A stretch of 64,000 nucleotides of DNA, taken from Diphasiastrum complanatum (Eukaryota > Streptophyta > Lycopodiopsida > Lycopodiales > Lycopodiaceae). Below are positions 50,517 to 60,779 of the stretch, piece after piece; positions within the stretch are counted from its first letter, which is position 1, and every line of letters starts with the position of its first letter. Location: contig CM055107.1 in assembly GCA_029204225.1 (NCBI GenBank), positions 26,750,572 to 26,814,571 of the forward strand, given 5' to 3'. Under the pieces are notes generated by a model. The model was given only the letters and a program-made list of their open reading frames with translations. It did no database searches and was not told the DNA's origin. Position numbers and translations under genes: made by a program.

Positions 50517-51253
50517 TATTGAATTTTGCACGTGTGGACTGTCCACTACATGTACTTGTGATCTCCTAAGGTGTGTAGATGCACCAAGATCAAGACTAGA
50601 TTGAGATTCAAGATCAATCTTGAATCCTATGGCAAAAACACACTACTACATGCATTCAATCACTTCCAACTCTCACTCACACGTGTGGGAAGTATTCAAA
50701 AAATAATCTAAGTAAAAACAAGCTGCTCTCCTCGGGTAGAGAGAGAAAATGCATCATGAGCTCTCGGGTAGAGAGAGAAAGCTAGAAATCCAATAACTCA
50801 CAAAATCCATGAAATCACCAAATCAATTAGCTTCAAAATGAGGAGTACAATGATACTAGTAGGTCCACGAGCTATCACTATGCTTAACTATGATTGGACC
50901 ATATTTTGTCACCTCTTGATCCTATTGGATCATTGATCCATGCACCTCTTAATTCTATTGGACTATATTCAAGCACACCTCAATTTCCTATTGGACCTCA
51001 CAAGGTTCCACCTCTAAATCCTATTGGACCTCTTGGAATTCATCAAACAAAAACTTTACACTTGTCTACACTCTAATTGGCAAGTGTTTAGCCTCTTACT
51101 CTATTTTGGCTCAATAGTGGCATTACAAGTGAAAATGCATAATTTGCCATCTATGCCAAATTTATTCCTATCAACATCCTACACCTAGATGCTTGATGTA
51201 AAAAACATAAGACCCCTATATCTAACATAGATAATCTTTTTCAATTCTTCACA
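50517..51253 (-). repeat. 5' LTR of Copia C2 (737 bp)
   Basis: Plus-strand reading TATTGAATTTTGCACG ... CAATTCTTCACA. The first bases are TATT instead of TGTT, a point mutation at the LTR terminus. Differs from 45018-45756 at roughly a dozen sites and small indels. Confidence 0.92.
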
Positions 51254-51486
51254 CGAGATCTAAAAGAGCTCTACACATGATTAAGATGAATGTTACCAAT
51301 GAACTTCTCAAGAAAGTTGGTAAGTGCACATCATCGTTGGAGGCTTGGGAAGCTTTGAAGAAGCTTTATGAATCCAAGTCTACATCAAGAGTGCTTACTC
51401 TTAGGAGGCAAATCTTTCAAAGTTTCCAAAAGAAGGAAGAGAGTACTCATGCTTTTGTTTTGAGGGTTAAAGCATTCAATGATTAG
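51254..51486 (+). pseudogene. Copia D gag, resumed part
   Basis: Reads RSKRALHMIKMNVTNELLKK, then CTSSLEAWEALKKLYESK and STHAFVLRVKAFND, ending in TAG at 51484-51486. This matches Copia A gag residues 60-130 closely and shows that C2 split one gag gene. Confidence 0.9.
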
Positions 51487-51546
51487 TTAGCATGTATTGA
51501 TGAAAGCATTAAGGAGGTAGAACTTGTTCAAGTTATACTTAATGGC

Positions 51547-52002
51547 TTGTTGGATGAACATCTCCAAGAAGCAAAGTCTAACAAGCTTCCTTATGCTAGA
51601 TCTAGGTCGAGATCTAATATGCTTCTTGGAGATGTTCATCTTTGTGCTAACTTGGCTAGTCTTGAGGATAATGATGGTGCTTCAATGGTTTTTCATGGCA
51701 AGTGCAAGCATGCAAAAGGTAAGGGAAGAGCTAACTTCATCAATGGAGGTGAAGGTTCTTCCTTGGAAAAGATTGTTGCTAATGATTTCTTTGATCATAT
51801 GGAAAAGGATGTTGCTAGGTGCATGCATGAAGGAGGTGGTTCTTCTACATTCTTTTGTTATGATTCCAAAAAAGTCATTTTTCCAGCAAGTGGAGTCACA
51901 TGTCTTCGTAAAGAAAGTAGATCAAATGGTTCTATCAAGAGACTTGTGAAGGAGATAGTCACAAGTCAAGAAGAAGAGAAGTATGTGAAGAGTTCAAAGT
52001 AG
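51547..52002 (+). pseudogene. Copia D chimeric ORF (151 codons)
   Basis: The frame reads MLDEHLQEAKSNKLPYARSR. It joins the end of a gag-type segment to a piece resembling the Copia integrase zinc region (LPYARSRSRSNM; compare LPYTRSISRSKM in Copia A). It then moves to a Lys/Gly-rich gag-like part (GKCKHAKGKGRANFINGGEG) and an unfamiliar tail ending at TAG 52000-52002. The order of parts is scrambled relative to Copia A. A perfect 21-bp inverted repeat (51553-51573 with 51620-51640) lies at its start. It is probably non-functional, though the open length is notable. Confidence 0.5.
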
Positions 52003-52166
52003 GATGTACTTTGAATGATGTCATTGTGAATGGTAGTGAGGGAGAATCATTATCATATGATACTTTAGAACCTTAATAAGGAGATCTATACTTAGGATGG
52101 AGATCATTCCAAAGTAGGATCAAAGTTCTATTGTCAAAACTATGCCTAAACTAGTTGAAGAAGGAG

Positions 52167-52816
52167 TGTGAGAGATTTCAACTAGTTTAGTCTAGTTTAG
52201 TCACATTTTGGTAAATTGTCAATAAGAGGCCAAAACTCATTTTAGACTTAGAGATAAACTTTTTGAATTTATATTAGTTTAAAATACATTCAATAAACAC
52301 TTTTTGAAAGTGTGGGGAAGTTGGTAGTCGAGTTTGAGAGAGATTCAAATTTGAACTTTGGGTACATTGAATTTAGACCCAAAAATAGTAGGGTTTCCAT
52401 TTTGGAGGGAAAGCCAAGTGGCCAAATAGGGTTTGGAAACTCTATAAAAGGATGTAACTCGTGGAGAGACACATCTTCTCTCTTCTCTCATTTTATCATC
52501 ATACATGGTTCTCTTTGGGTTCTACTACTCATTGGTGCACTATCTTAGTGATATCTTGCAATCTTGTGTGTAGAATGCTCATATTTTGCTATTTTCGGTT
52601 CCACACTTGTGAAATACAATAGGGTACTATAATTGTATGGACAACAAATATATTTTATGTTTTGGTTCATGTTTGATCAGTATCTCTTAGAGTTTGAATC
52701 TCATTTTGTGTGTAGATGGTGATTTTTCTACATTGGCAGGATTGTTGGTTTGCTCCTTATTGTAACCAAAGATCAGGGACATGGATTGGATCTTGAATGA
52801 TCTGAAATCCTTCACA
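52167..52816 (+). repeat. 3' LTR of Copia D (650 bp)
   Basis: Starts TGTGAGAGATTTC after polypurine TTGAAGAAGGAG and ends CCTTCACA. TATAAAA lies at 52443-52449. The G-box palindrome of the 5' LTR is mutated here (CCACACTTGTG). The length matches the Copia A LTR and the two share TGTGA...TTCACA ends. Confidence 0.9.
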
Positions 52817-53663
52817 AATTTTGCCACTTTGGAGGAGTCTAGCTGCTGTTGTTGTTGCTTCTTTGTCTCGTTGTAGATGCAGATATGACACTCCTTGATA
52901 TCGTGATTGGCTCTCTTGCAATATCTGCAGAAAAGCTTCTTGCGTGATATACTATTCTCAGCTTGAGTGTGAGGCTTTTGCTGTTGTTATTGTACTTGAT
53001 TCTTTCCCTTGGACTGAGTCTTTTCTTGGTGTACAGGGCCATGGATTTGTCTTTGATGGACATGCTACTGGTTTTTCTCCGCATTTCTTGTTGAAGTAGA
53101 TGATCGATCACCTTTTGAAGAGTGAGGTTGGGTTGTGTGGAGATCATCACCACAAAGTGTTCATACGACTTTGGAAGAGAAGAAAGCAAGGTCATAACGA
53201 CATCATCATCTTGAATAACACATCCTACAACTGATAACTGATCCAATAAAGATTTTAGGTTGTTGATGTGAGAACTGATGGCAGTAGAATCAGACATGCT
53301 AAGAGTAAAGAACTTTCTTCTGAGATGTAATCTAGTGGTTACATCATGAGTCTCATAGAGATTTGATAACAAATCTAATGCATCCTTAGAGATTTTGCAT
53401 GTGGTAATATAAGATATTTGGAAGTCGGCCAGATTGAGTGTGGGTGATACATGCTAAGGCTTTCTGATATTTGATCTTCCATGCCTTTGCTTGATCACCA
53501 TCTTCTGGTTTCAGGTCAGAATCTTCTACTACATCCCAAAGATCTCTATCTATCAACATCATCCGGAATTTTAACTTCTAGATGTAGAAGTTAGATCCAT
53601 TGAACTTGTCAATGATTCTAGCTTTGTTGGATGAAGAAGATGAAGAGCTACCAATATGAGACA
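52817..53663 (-). pseudogene. Copia F gag, broken
   Basis: Begins at the ATG rendered CAT near 53661-53663 with MSHIGSSSSSSNKARIIDKF. It runs through several stops, then an open part (52839-53372) with LHLRRKFFTLSMSDSTAISS, NNLKSLLDQLSVVG and DDDVVMTLLSSLPKSYEHF. A zinc knuckle CRYCKRANHDIKEC follows near 52890-52930, then a short Gln run. It stops where the Copia D LTR begins. Same gag family as the relic at 2343. Pol is absent. Confidence 0.85.
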
Positions 53664-53718
53664 TACTAACAGTAATACAAATAGAACAAATTTAATCTCT
53701 CGGTTTATATGAGCCTAC

Positions 53719-53730
53719 GCTCTGATATCA
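53719..53730 (-). other. Primer-binding site of Copia F
   Basis: GCTCTGATATCA on the plus strand is one base away from the complement of the initiator tRNA-Met PBS. It lies between the F gag start and the LTR at 53734. Confidence 0.75.
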
Positions 53731-53733
53731 ATC

Positions 53734-54392
53734 TGATGGGGCAAGGGAGAATAGAGAACATGAGTGGAGAAGAGAGCAAGAATATTTGCGGAACAGCTCT
53801 CTCGCTATAATGGGCTGCTAGATGCAGAAATAGTCTAATAGATTGTTAATGAGTGTAGTCACAGCTCAAATGTTCTGTTGCCCAACAAGAAATGGATTTG
53901 ATAAGAAGTGTACTTCTGAATGGATTGACAATGCAACAAAATGATGGCAAGTTCCTCAAGCGCCAAAGACAATCATTGTTTGATCAGAAGCTGAGGAGTT
54001 GTTGACATCCGTGTTTAGATCAGAGTGAGTAAACAAGCCTGATTAAACAGAAATGAGGTGCATTCAAATCACAATAAGCATTCATCTATGTTATACGCAG
54101 ATAGAAAAGCGTATTGTTGCTATATTACACCAAAGCACAATAGAATAGCAGTTACAACTAGAATGATGGCGTAACTGGGAGGCTCAAAATCATTCGTCTC
54201 ATGGACGGAGCATCAGGTAGAGTGTGCCTGGATGATCCATATATAGAATTCATCCATGTAATAATTACAGTAAATATTTGTCACCTAATTAGATAAGCCA
54301 TTGTACTTGGAAGTATTTGGCTTGTGTGACAACTATACATGGTATATATGGTCAAAGAATTATGGAATGTTGACATGGACGAGGATGCTGCA
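53734..54392 (-). repeat. LTR of Copia F (659 bp)
   Basis: In element orientation it runs TGCAGCATCC ... GCCCCATCA, with canonical TG...CA ends, three bases from the PBS. On its outer side the minus strand reads GCAAAGTGGGAGATT, a sequence like the AAAGTGGGAG polypurine end of many plant Copia elements. No second LTR copy is present in the window, so the boundaries rest on PBS spacing and the TG/CA ends. Confidence 0.5.
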
Positions 54393-55149
54393 AATCTCCC
54401 ACTTTGCATTTTACGTGAAGTGGCTTTCTCTCACTTCGCAAATTCTAGGAAGTGCCTGGAATGTTTCTCGTTGGAAATAGACGACTTTCGGGATTTTTCT
54501 CTCTTCAATTTTTTGTGAAAAAGTCGACAGTGCCCTTGAAAATGCAACTGTGCCCTTAAAAAGGTGACAATGTCTTTAAAATACTTTAACTTTTTCAAAA
54601 TAGTTGAAAGGAAGAAGCTGAAGACAAGTGTCGCATTTTTTTGGGAAAGTGTAAAAAAGCCAACACTGTCGCATTTCAGGGAAATGCGAAAAAGCTGACA
54701 CTATTGAAAAATAGTTGAAGTTGAATTATGCTAAAGTGTTGTATTTTGGGAAAAGCCGACAATATAAAAAACATAGTTCATTTTTGCAGACTATTGCAAC
54801 ACTTAGTATATTTCTACAGACTGTTGCGACACTTAGTGTATTTCTACAGAGTTGTTCTGAATGCTAATTCGTGAAAGTTCTTGAAGATGGCCAAGTCTTC
54901 AATGATCTTCAAATTATTGAACTTAACATCTGAACTTGAAATATGATAGGATTGGTTACTCTTTTCTAGAGATCAGCCGGAAGCCCATTGTAGACGTTCT
55001 TCAAATAGTTTGGCTATCTAAGTTGTGATTCCTGCAAGTATCAAATGAGTAAACGTACAACCAAAGTTGGTTTCACCTTACCCTAGATAAACAATCAATA
55101 AATGTTCAAGAAGAATCTTAAAATAGAAATTAGTCATTCACCAAGGAGA
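54393..55149. other. Unassigned DNA between Copia F LTR and gypsy 3
   Basis: Non-coding, with repeated short words such as AAAAGCCGACA, AAGCTGACACT and GTCGACAGTGCCC, and a doubled block with CAGACTGTTGC/CAGACTATTGC, GACACTTAGT and TATTTCTACAGA near 54785-54850. No source element recognised. Confidence 0.45.
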
Positions 55150-56985
55150 CAACTGTGGACTTAATTTTCAACACATTACCCCTCAGATAATATAGAGTAC
55201 TAAACTAATGAATAACGAAAAAGTCTTCCAACAGACACTTTATCGTTTCATTCACAAAATGTGTTTCGCAATCAATAACGATCTCGATAGGACATCCAAA
55301 TCTAGTAATAACGGTTTCATAGAGAAACTTAGCCGTTGATTTTGCATCTGGAACTCGAACTGCTTTCACTTCAACCCATTTGGTCATAGTCAGTTGGAAC
55401 CATGATATATCTAGCCTAAGATCCTCTTGTCGCAGGATGAATAGGACCAACATATTCGAGGCCCCATTCCTTAAACGGTGTTTGCGAGAAAAATGGATGT
55501 TAAGATTCATAATTTTGTCATGGACGATGTGATGTGCACATTGACAAACATTGCATGACTGAATATATTTTTTTGTATCTTTGTGAAGTGTAGGCCACCA
55601 ACATCCTTATTGTAAAAGTTTGCGAACAGTGATATTTGTTGAAAAATGTCCTCTACCCATGCCATCATGAGAAAACATGATAAGTTCAGGTACTACATGC
55701 GGCAAAACACATCTTCGTAAAATATCATCCATTCCTCGGCGATACAATTGTCTAGCAATCAATTGATAATGTTGTGTCTTATGAATTAATTTTCTCTTCT
55801 GTACTTTTGTCAAGGAGTCATTGGGTTGGCCAAGCATAAGATATTCTTCAACAATATGTGCTGCCCAATCAAGTACCACTTTTACATAAAATAATGCAGC
55901 ATCATCATCCACTTCAGTATTTACAGGCGTTGATTCAATCCAAAAAAAAACATGGTCGGCTACATTATGTTGTTTATCCTTTCGAACCACTACGCAAAAA
56001 TCAAATTCGATCAATAGTAGTAACAATCTCGCAATACGTCATGTGTTGCATGTCTTGTTCACCAAATAAAGTAACGGCTGATGATCAGTATAAAATACAA
56101 AATGCGTTGCCAATAGATAATGTCAAAACTTTTTAACAGAAAAAAATCATGGCCAACGCTTCGCGTTCAGTTGTTGAATAATTCTTCTCCATATCTGTAA
56201 GTTGTCTACTTGCAAACCTGATAGGATACGTTCTTGTATTCACCTGGCTATGTCAAATCTGATCCAATGGCATATTTCAATGCATCAGTGTGAACATGAA
56301 ACTCAATTGTCCAGATTGGAGCTCGTAGTATCTGTGCAGAAGCTGAAGCTTTCTTCAATTTCTCAAATGCTTCCAATGCGTCTACTGTCCAAATTGGTAC
56401 AATGGTCAATTTATATATGGGCCTTGCTAAATCCGCAAAGAATAATATGAATATCCGATAGTAATTTGCATGACCCATAAAAACATAGACTCCTTGAATT
56501 GTTCATGGTGGCGGTAACTTGATAATGACTTTGATTTTGGAATAATTCGTAGCAATGCCAATGTCTTGATATCACATGTCCAAGGACAACTCCATGAGTG
56601 ACTCAAATTTGACATTTGTCTGGATTTAAGGAGATTTGGTATTTGCGACAACATTCAAATACTTTTTCCAAACAATCCAAGTGGTCTGTATCTGCACTAT
56701 GCACTCCGAGATCATCCAAGTAGATTACAAAGAATTTCTGCAAGTAGTCCTTAAAGGCAAACTGCATCACTCTTTGAAATGACCTAGGTGCATTACGCAG
56801 TCCAAACGACATAACTTTATAAGCATAAGTTTCTCATTCTGTTGCAAAAGCTGTTTTGTGGCAATCTATAGGTGCTATTTTAACTTGGTTGTAACCACTA
56901 AATCCATCCAGAAAACTGTACGTTTCCTTTCCAACAAGACGGTCCAATATGCTTTCAGTAAAGGGTAATGGAAAGTTATCCTTTC
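55150..56985 (-). pseudogene. Ty3/gypsy element 3, RT-RNase H-integrase part
   Basis: From the right: RT FPLPFTESILDRLVGKE, SFLDGFSGYNQVKIAP, SFGLRNAPRSFQRVMQF and catalytic VIYLDDLGVHS (56603-56985). Then GHANYYRIFI, RNase H (VHTDALKYAIGS, VEKDKQH-type end), the integrase HHCC region with HDGMGRGHFS, and the integrase core (55205-55510) with WVEVKAVRVPDAKSTAKF and VIDCETHF. Several frameshifts. Same family as gypsy 2, but this copy keeps more of the integrase. The upstream part of the element lies on the opposite strand at 57000-58502. Confidence 0.85.
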
Positions 56986-56989
56986 GTTG

Positions 56990-58502
56990 ATGGAGGTTCA
57001 GGAGTTAATTTGATTTCAACCAAGCTATGTGCAAAATCGGGACTTACCAAGCTGAAGCCTGTCACTTTTGCCATTAAGTAGCTGATCAAACAACAATCCA
57101 TCCAAGAGGAATGGTTGAAGATGTACCTATCAAAATAGTTGGAGTACAGTTTGTCATTACTTTTGTGGTAATGGACTTACCTGACGCACCAAATATATAT
57201 CGAGTTTTATTGGGACATCCATGGTTACGAGTTGCGCAAGTGATTCATAACTGGAGCACCAGCAAAATTACTTTTGAGAATTGTGAGCATGCAGTCAAAG
57301 TAGATCCAATCACTTGGACTATCAAGCTAGTAGTCCAAAGATGGGATGATGATTCATCAACAATAGATCATACTTGTGATCGACAAGTGAAGTCTCTGGG
57401 AGTCCATTATGACTCTTAAATCGACACTGTCAATTGGAATCAAACTCTTGCAACAAAGGATTGTATAGCAGGCTATATGTGTCAAAAAGATAATTACTCC
57501 GAATTATGCGAAATTTTCTTACTTGATCGAACACATGCCAATCACTTTTCCATTAAATATAATGAACCTAGCTTGGATATCAACTGACCCAATTCCACAT
57601 CCGATTGAAGATGATCTACTACATATTAGTCATGCTTTGACTTACGATGGAGAGGCAAAACTTACGGATGAGCAGATTCTCAATCATATGGATCCTACAA
57701 GATATGGAGTTCAAGATATTCTGGATGAGCCAACAATAAAACTGCCAAAAGCAGTTATATTGAACGAGGACAAGATGGCAGGACCTATGACAAAGAAACA
57801 AGCTAAGCAACACTATAATACGGTCCTGAAATGGGAAAAATCATCTCACCGGTTGATTCTAAGAATCTACCACCCTTATTGGACAAAGGAAAAGGGAAGG
57901 TCAAGGATGATACTTCAAGTCAGAATTCTCGTAGGAAATCACAAGCAAGGAAGTAGTCACCTTCAGAGAAGAGCACATCATCTAGAAGGTCATCGCCTCC
58001 GAGATCTATTCCTGTCCCAAGAAAGCTAAATGGAGATCAAAGATCAACCCTTTTGAAAAAGAACAATCAGACAAAGTCCACCATGATATGCTTGAGTATT
58101 TCAAATGCTATACTTTGGATGATTTGGTGATTATGTTACCAAAAGCTATCATGAACCTGAAGAAAAAGAACTAGAAACTAAGGAGGTTTACGATAGAGCC
58201 AATGAATCTTGCTGAACCAGGAGAGCCAGAAAAGATTATTAAAGTTGGAGGGCAACTTACTTCCAAACAATTTCAAGCGTTAAGAAAGTTATTGATCAAA
58301 TATCAAGATTGTTTTGCTTGGACATACAAGGATCTCAAAGGGATTCCTACCTCGATTATTGAGCATACGAGACCCTTAATGCTTGATGCAGTTCCAAAGG
58401 TCACAAGATTTTATCGCTGTAATCCAAACGTTACGGATCTTATAAAGAAAGAGCTGCAAAGACTACTTGAAGCTGACTTCATTTATGAAATTGAGATAAA
58501 CA
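56990..58502 (+). pseudogene. Ty3/gypsy element 3, inverted protease-to-RT-start part
   Basis: Plus-strand pieces read VEDVPIKIVGVQF and LLGHPWLRVAQVIHNW (protease end, 57111-57419). The linker (57523-58029) has KKQAKQHYNTVLKWEK, and the RT N-terminus (58202-58502) has QALRKLLIKYQDCFAWTYKD and ADFIYEIE. These are the gypsy 2 segments found directly upstream of FPLPFTESIL, yet here they point the opposite way. The break at about 58502 matches the residue just before the minus-strand part begins, so an inversion of about 1.5 kb explains the layout. Confidence 0.8.
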
Positions 58503-59510
58503 CATTGACTTTCATTTGATCCTTGGACCTTTCTAAATGTAGTGTCCCGATGAATCATATGTGATTTTTGTCCATGTTGTTTCTGTATATTTGTTCAGCT
58601 TATTGGTAATCCTAGCAAATCTTATGCACATTTTCTTAACGCATTTTGCGTCTTTTACATCTAGTTTTATCACCTTAATTTGCTACTACACCACATGGTC
58701 CATATAGTTGATAGATTTCCCCATTGGGTCTCTTGCCTTTGACACCACATATGATTGTGGTCCATGTAGTTGATGATTTTCCTACCTGATCTTTTGCTAG
58801 TTTGTTCTATTTCAAGACCTTACCATCTATTTTACATACCTTGTCTCACACTCTATACAACATCACTTGGTTTTATCTATATGATTTGATGATCTTTAAA
58901 AAACACAAATAAAGATATATAGGAGTGGCTTTCTGACAAAAGGGATAAGTGCATTTCAAAAAATAGACTTAACCACCCCCTCCCCAAAAAAAAAGAAAAA
59001 AAGAAAGTAGTAATATGACTTGTTGGATGTATAAGTGCAAGTCGAATGGATTTGAAATTTGAATAATAGGCGCTGAGTATGTGCCCATGCTCCCACCACT
59101 TGCTTAGGGATAAGTGAATATGCATGGGCCATCCCTTGTCAAGTGTTAGCATTCATTATTACCGCATAACATGTCACGTAGGAGTAAATTTAACCATCCA
59201 AAATGAGGGCAGGCAACTTGAAATGGCCTCAACCAATGAACAAAGAGTATTTTGGGCCTCTCCACTTGACCCCCTTGCAAGTGAAACCACCCTTGGAGAT
59301 TTCTTTGCTTCTTGATGAGTTCATCATTTCCATCCTACAATGTCTTTGTCAAAGTACTCTTTTTATGATTCTCAACCAATAGTCCTAGTATATTTTCTTC
59401 TATTGGCCTTTTTAATGGTTGTCCAATATCATCATCACACCCTTCCTCTTTGACATTGCTTTTCTTTTTGCCTTTCTTTTGAATTTAAACTCATCATTAT
59501 AATGGCATTT

Positions 59511-59767
59511 GGTTTCAAGTTATTGTTGCATATATAAAGTTTTGGTAAGTTTAATGTTCTCCACTATGATGGATAAGTTTCATGCAAACATCTTGTATGA
59601 TTGGGTTATTAAGTCATCACAAAACTAAGAACAAGCATGGTTTCAAGTTATTGTTGCATGTATAAAGTTTTGGTAAGTTTAATGTTCTCCACTATGATGG
59701 ATTAAGTTTCATGCAAACATATTGTATGATTGGGTTATCAAGTCATCACAGAACGAAGAACAAGCAT
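59511..59767. repeat. 128-bp tandem duplication
   Basis: Unit 1 (59511-59638) and unit 2 (59639-59767) both start GGTTTCAAGTTATTGTTGCA or TTTCAAGTTA after GG, and end AAGAACAAGCAT. They differ at a handful of sites and one inserted base. A recent local duplication without coding content. Confidence 0.93.
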
Positions 59768-60725
59768 TATTCTTATGAAGTTATAACACCTGTTTTCTCA
59801 ACTGTCATGTATTTGTATATATTTCAAATATATTTTCAAGAACATTACGCTAACAAAAATAGAGACTTTCATGATCTATTTGTCAGGTCGAATTCAATTT
59901 AGCACAATTATGAGCTTTACATTATGCATATATAGGATAATTACTAAGATACCTGGCAAGCATGACATGCATTTGATAAAGATACTATCATCATTTTCAC
60001 ATGACAAGATATTGTCACCTATGCCTTGACAGTGAAAATTAGTATTTTGATATATGCAAAAAAAGATTAGATTGCCAGCCGAATCATATCCTCTTCTTTA
60101 GAAACTAAAAACTTCAGTATAATTTTTGAAGCGGAAGGACCAAGACACAATGCCATCTCAAGCAAAGTGAAAGCTATGAAATTTCGCCAAAAGCTATAAA
60201 ATATCAGTGTGCAAACAATTCAGGATTGCCAGGAACAAGCAGCTTCAAAATGGTAAGGACTTTTTAGAGTTTGTATTACTGGAGATACAAGCATTTTGAA
60301 GGGTCCATCGTGGCTTTCACATTCGTGTCGAGTCCCTTCCAAAAACTAATCTCTTTGACCAGTCAAAGAAAACCATGCATCTTGTGCGCCAGCTGACCTG
60401 CTTGCTGTTCAAGAAACCAAAGAAATCTTTCAGACATTTAAACATTAACAGCTGTGCCGTAGTTTGGAAAATAGAGTGTCTAGAGCTACCAAAAAGGCAC
60501 CGGGATTTTTTCTACTCCTTTCACAACTACTGTCAATTTGAACAAAGGGCTTAGTCATAGGATTTAAACTAAAAGCAAAAACCTCCTTGAAAAGGACTTC
60601 GTGCTTGTGCATTATTTTCTAGAGATTAAGATCAAACCAAAGTTCAATAGTGCTACAATTACCCGAAATTTCAAATTATATTGAGAACAAATGTTCTGCC
60701 CCCTGCTAATGGAGTAAAATAATGC

Positions 60726-60728
<3 letters not shown>

Positions 60729-60776
<48 letters not shown>
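60729..60776. repeat. (GA)n microsatellite, about 48 bp
   Basis: Perfect GAGA tract of about 24 units, the second long GA repeat in the window. Responsible for a spurious Ser/Leu run on the minus strand. Confidence 0.98.

Positions 60777-60779
<3 letters not shown>

Larger units (their letters stand above)
45018..51253 (-). mobile_element. Copia C2, full-length but defective
   Basis: A complete 6236-bp minus-strand element with LTRs of 739 and 737 bp (about 98% identical by eye), PBS, leader, gag, pol and polypurine tract. It is inserted in the gag of Copia D: the interrupted reading resumes at 51254 with RSKRALHMIKMN. The flanks ACAAG and CGAGA do not form a clean target duplication. The element carries several inactivating lesions and is the better-preserved sibling of C1. 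Confidence 0.92.
44148..52816 (+). mobile_element. Copia D, non-autonomous element interrupted by C2
   Basis: Direct LTRs (44148-44721, left end lost, and 52167-52816) bracket a short interior of gag pieces and a chimeric ORF. The interior is split by the C2 insertion between 45017 and 51254. Without C2 the element is about 2.4 kb. It keeps a degenerate PBS (TGATATTAGAGC, 44722-44733) and a polypurine tract (TTGAAGAAGGAG) before the 3' LTR, but lacks RT, RNase H and most of integrase. Its coding remnants resemble Copia A. The 3' end abuts the gag of Copia F, so D probably inserted there. The left flank has been rearranged. Confidence 0.75.

Noticed and set aside
51254-51258. Target-site duplication for Copia C2
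   Set aside because: The flanks ACAAG (45013-45017) and CGAGA (51254-51258) do not match. Shifting the LTR edge to make them agree would break the TG...CA ends.
55205-58502. Endogenous pararetrovirus instead of gypsy element
   Set aside because: The integrase core with the H-H-C-C region is present, and no movement protein or coat motif was seen. Integrase is typical of Ty3/gypsy and absent from plant pararetroviruses.
59511-59767. CRISPR-like or satellite array
   Set aside because: Only two units with no spacers; a simple tandem duplication.
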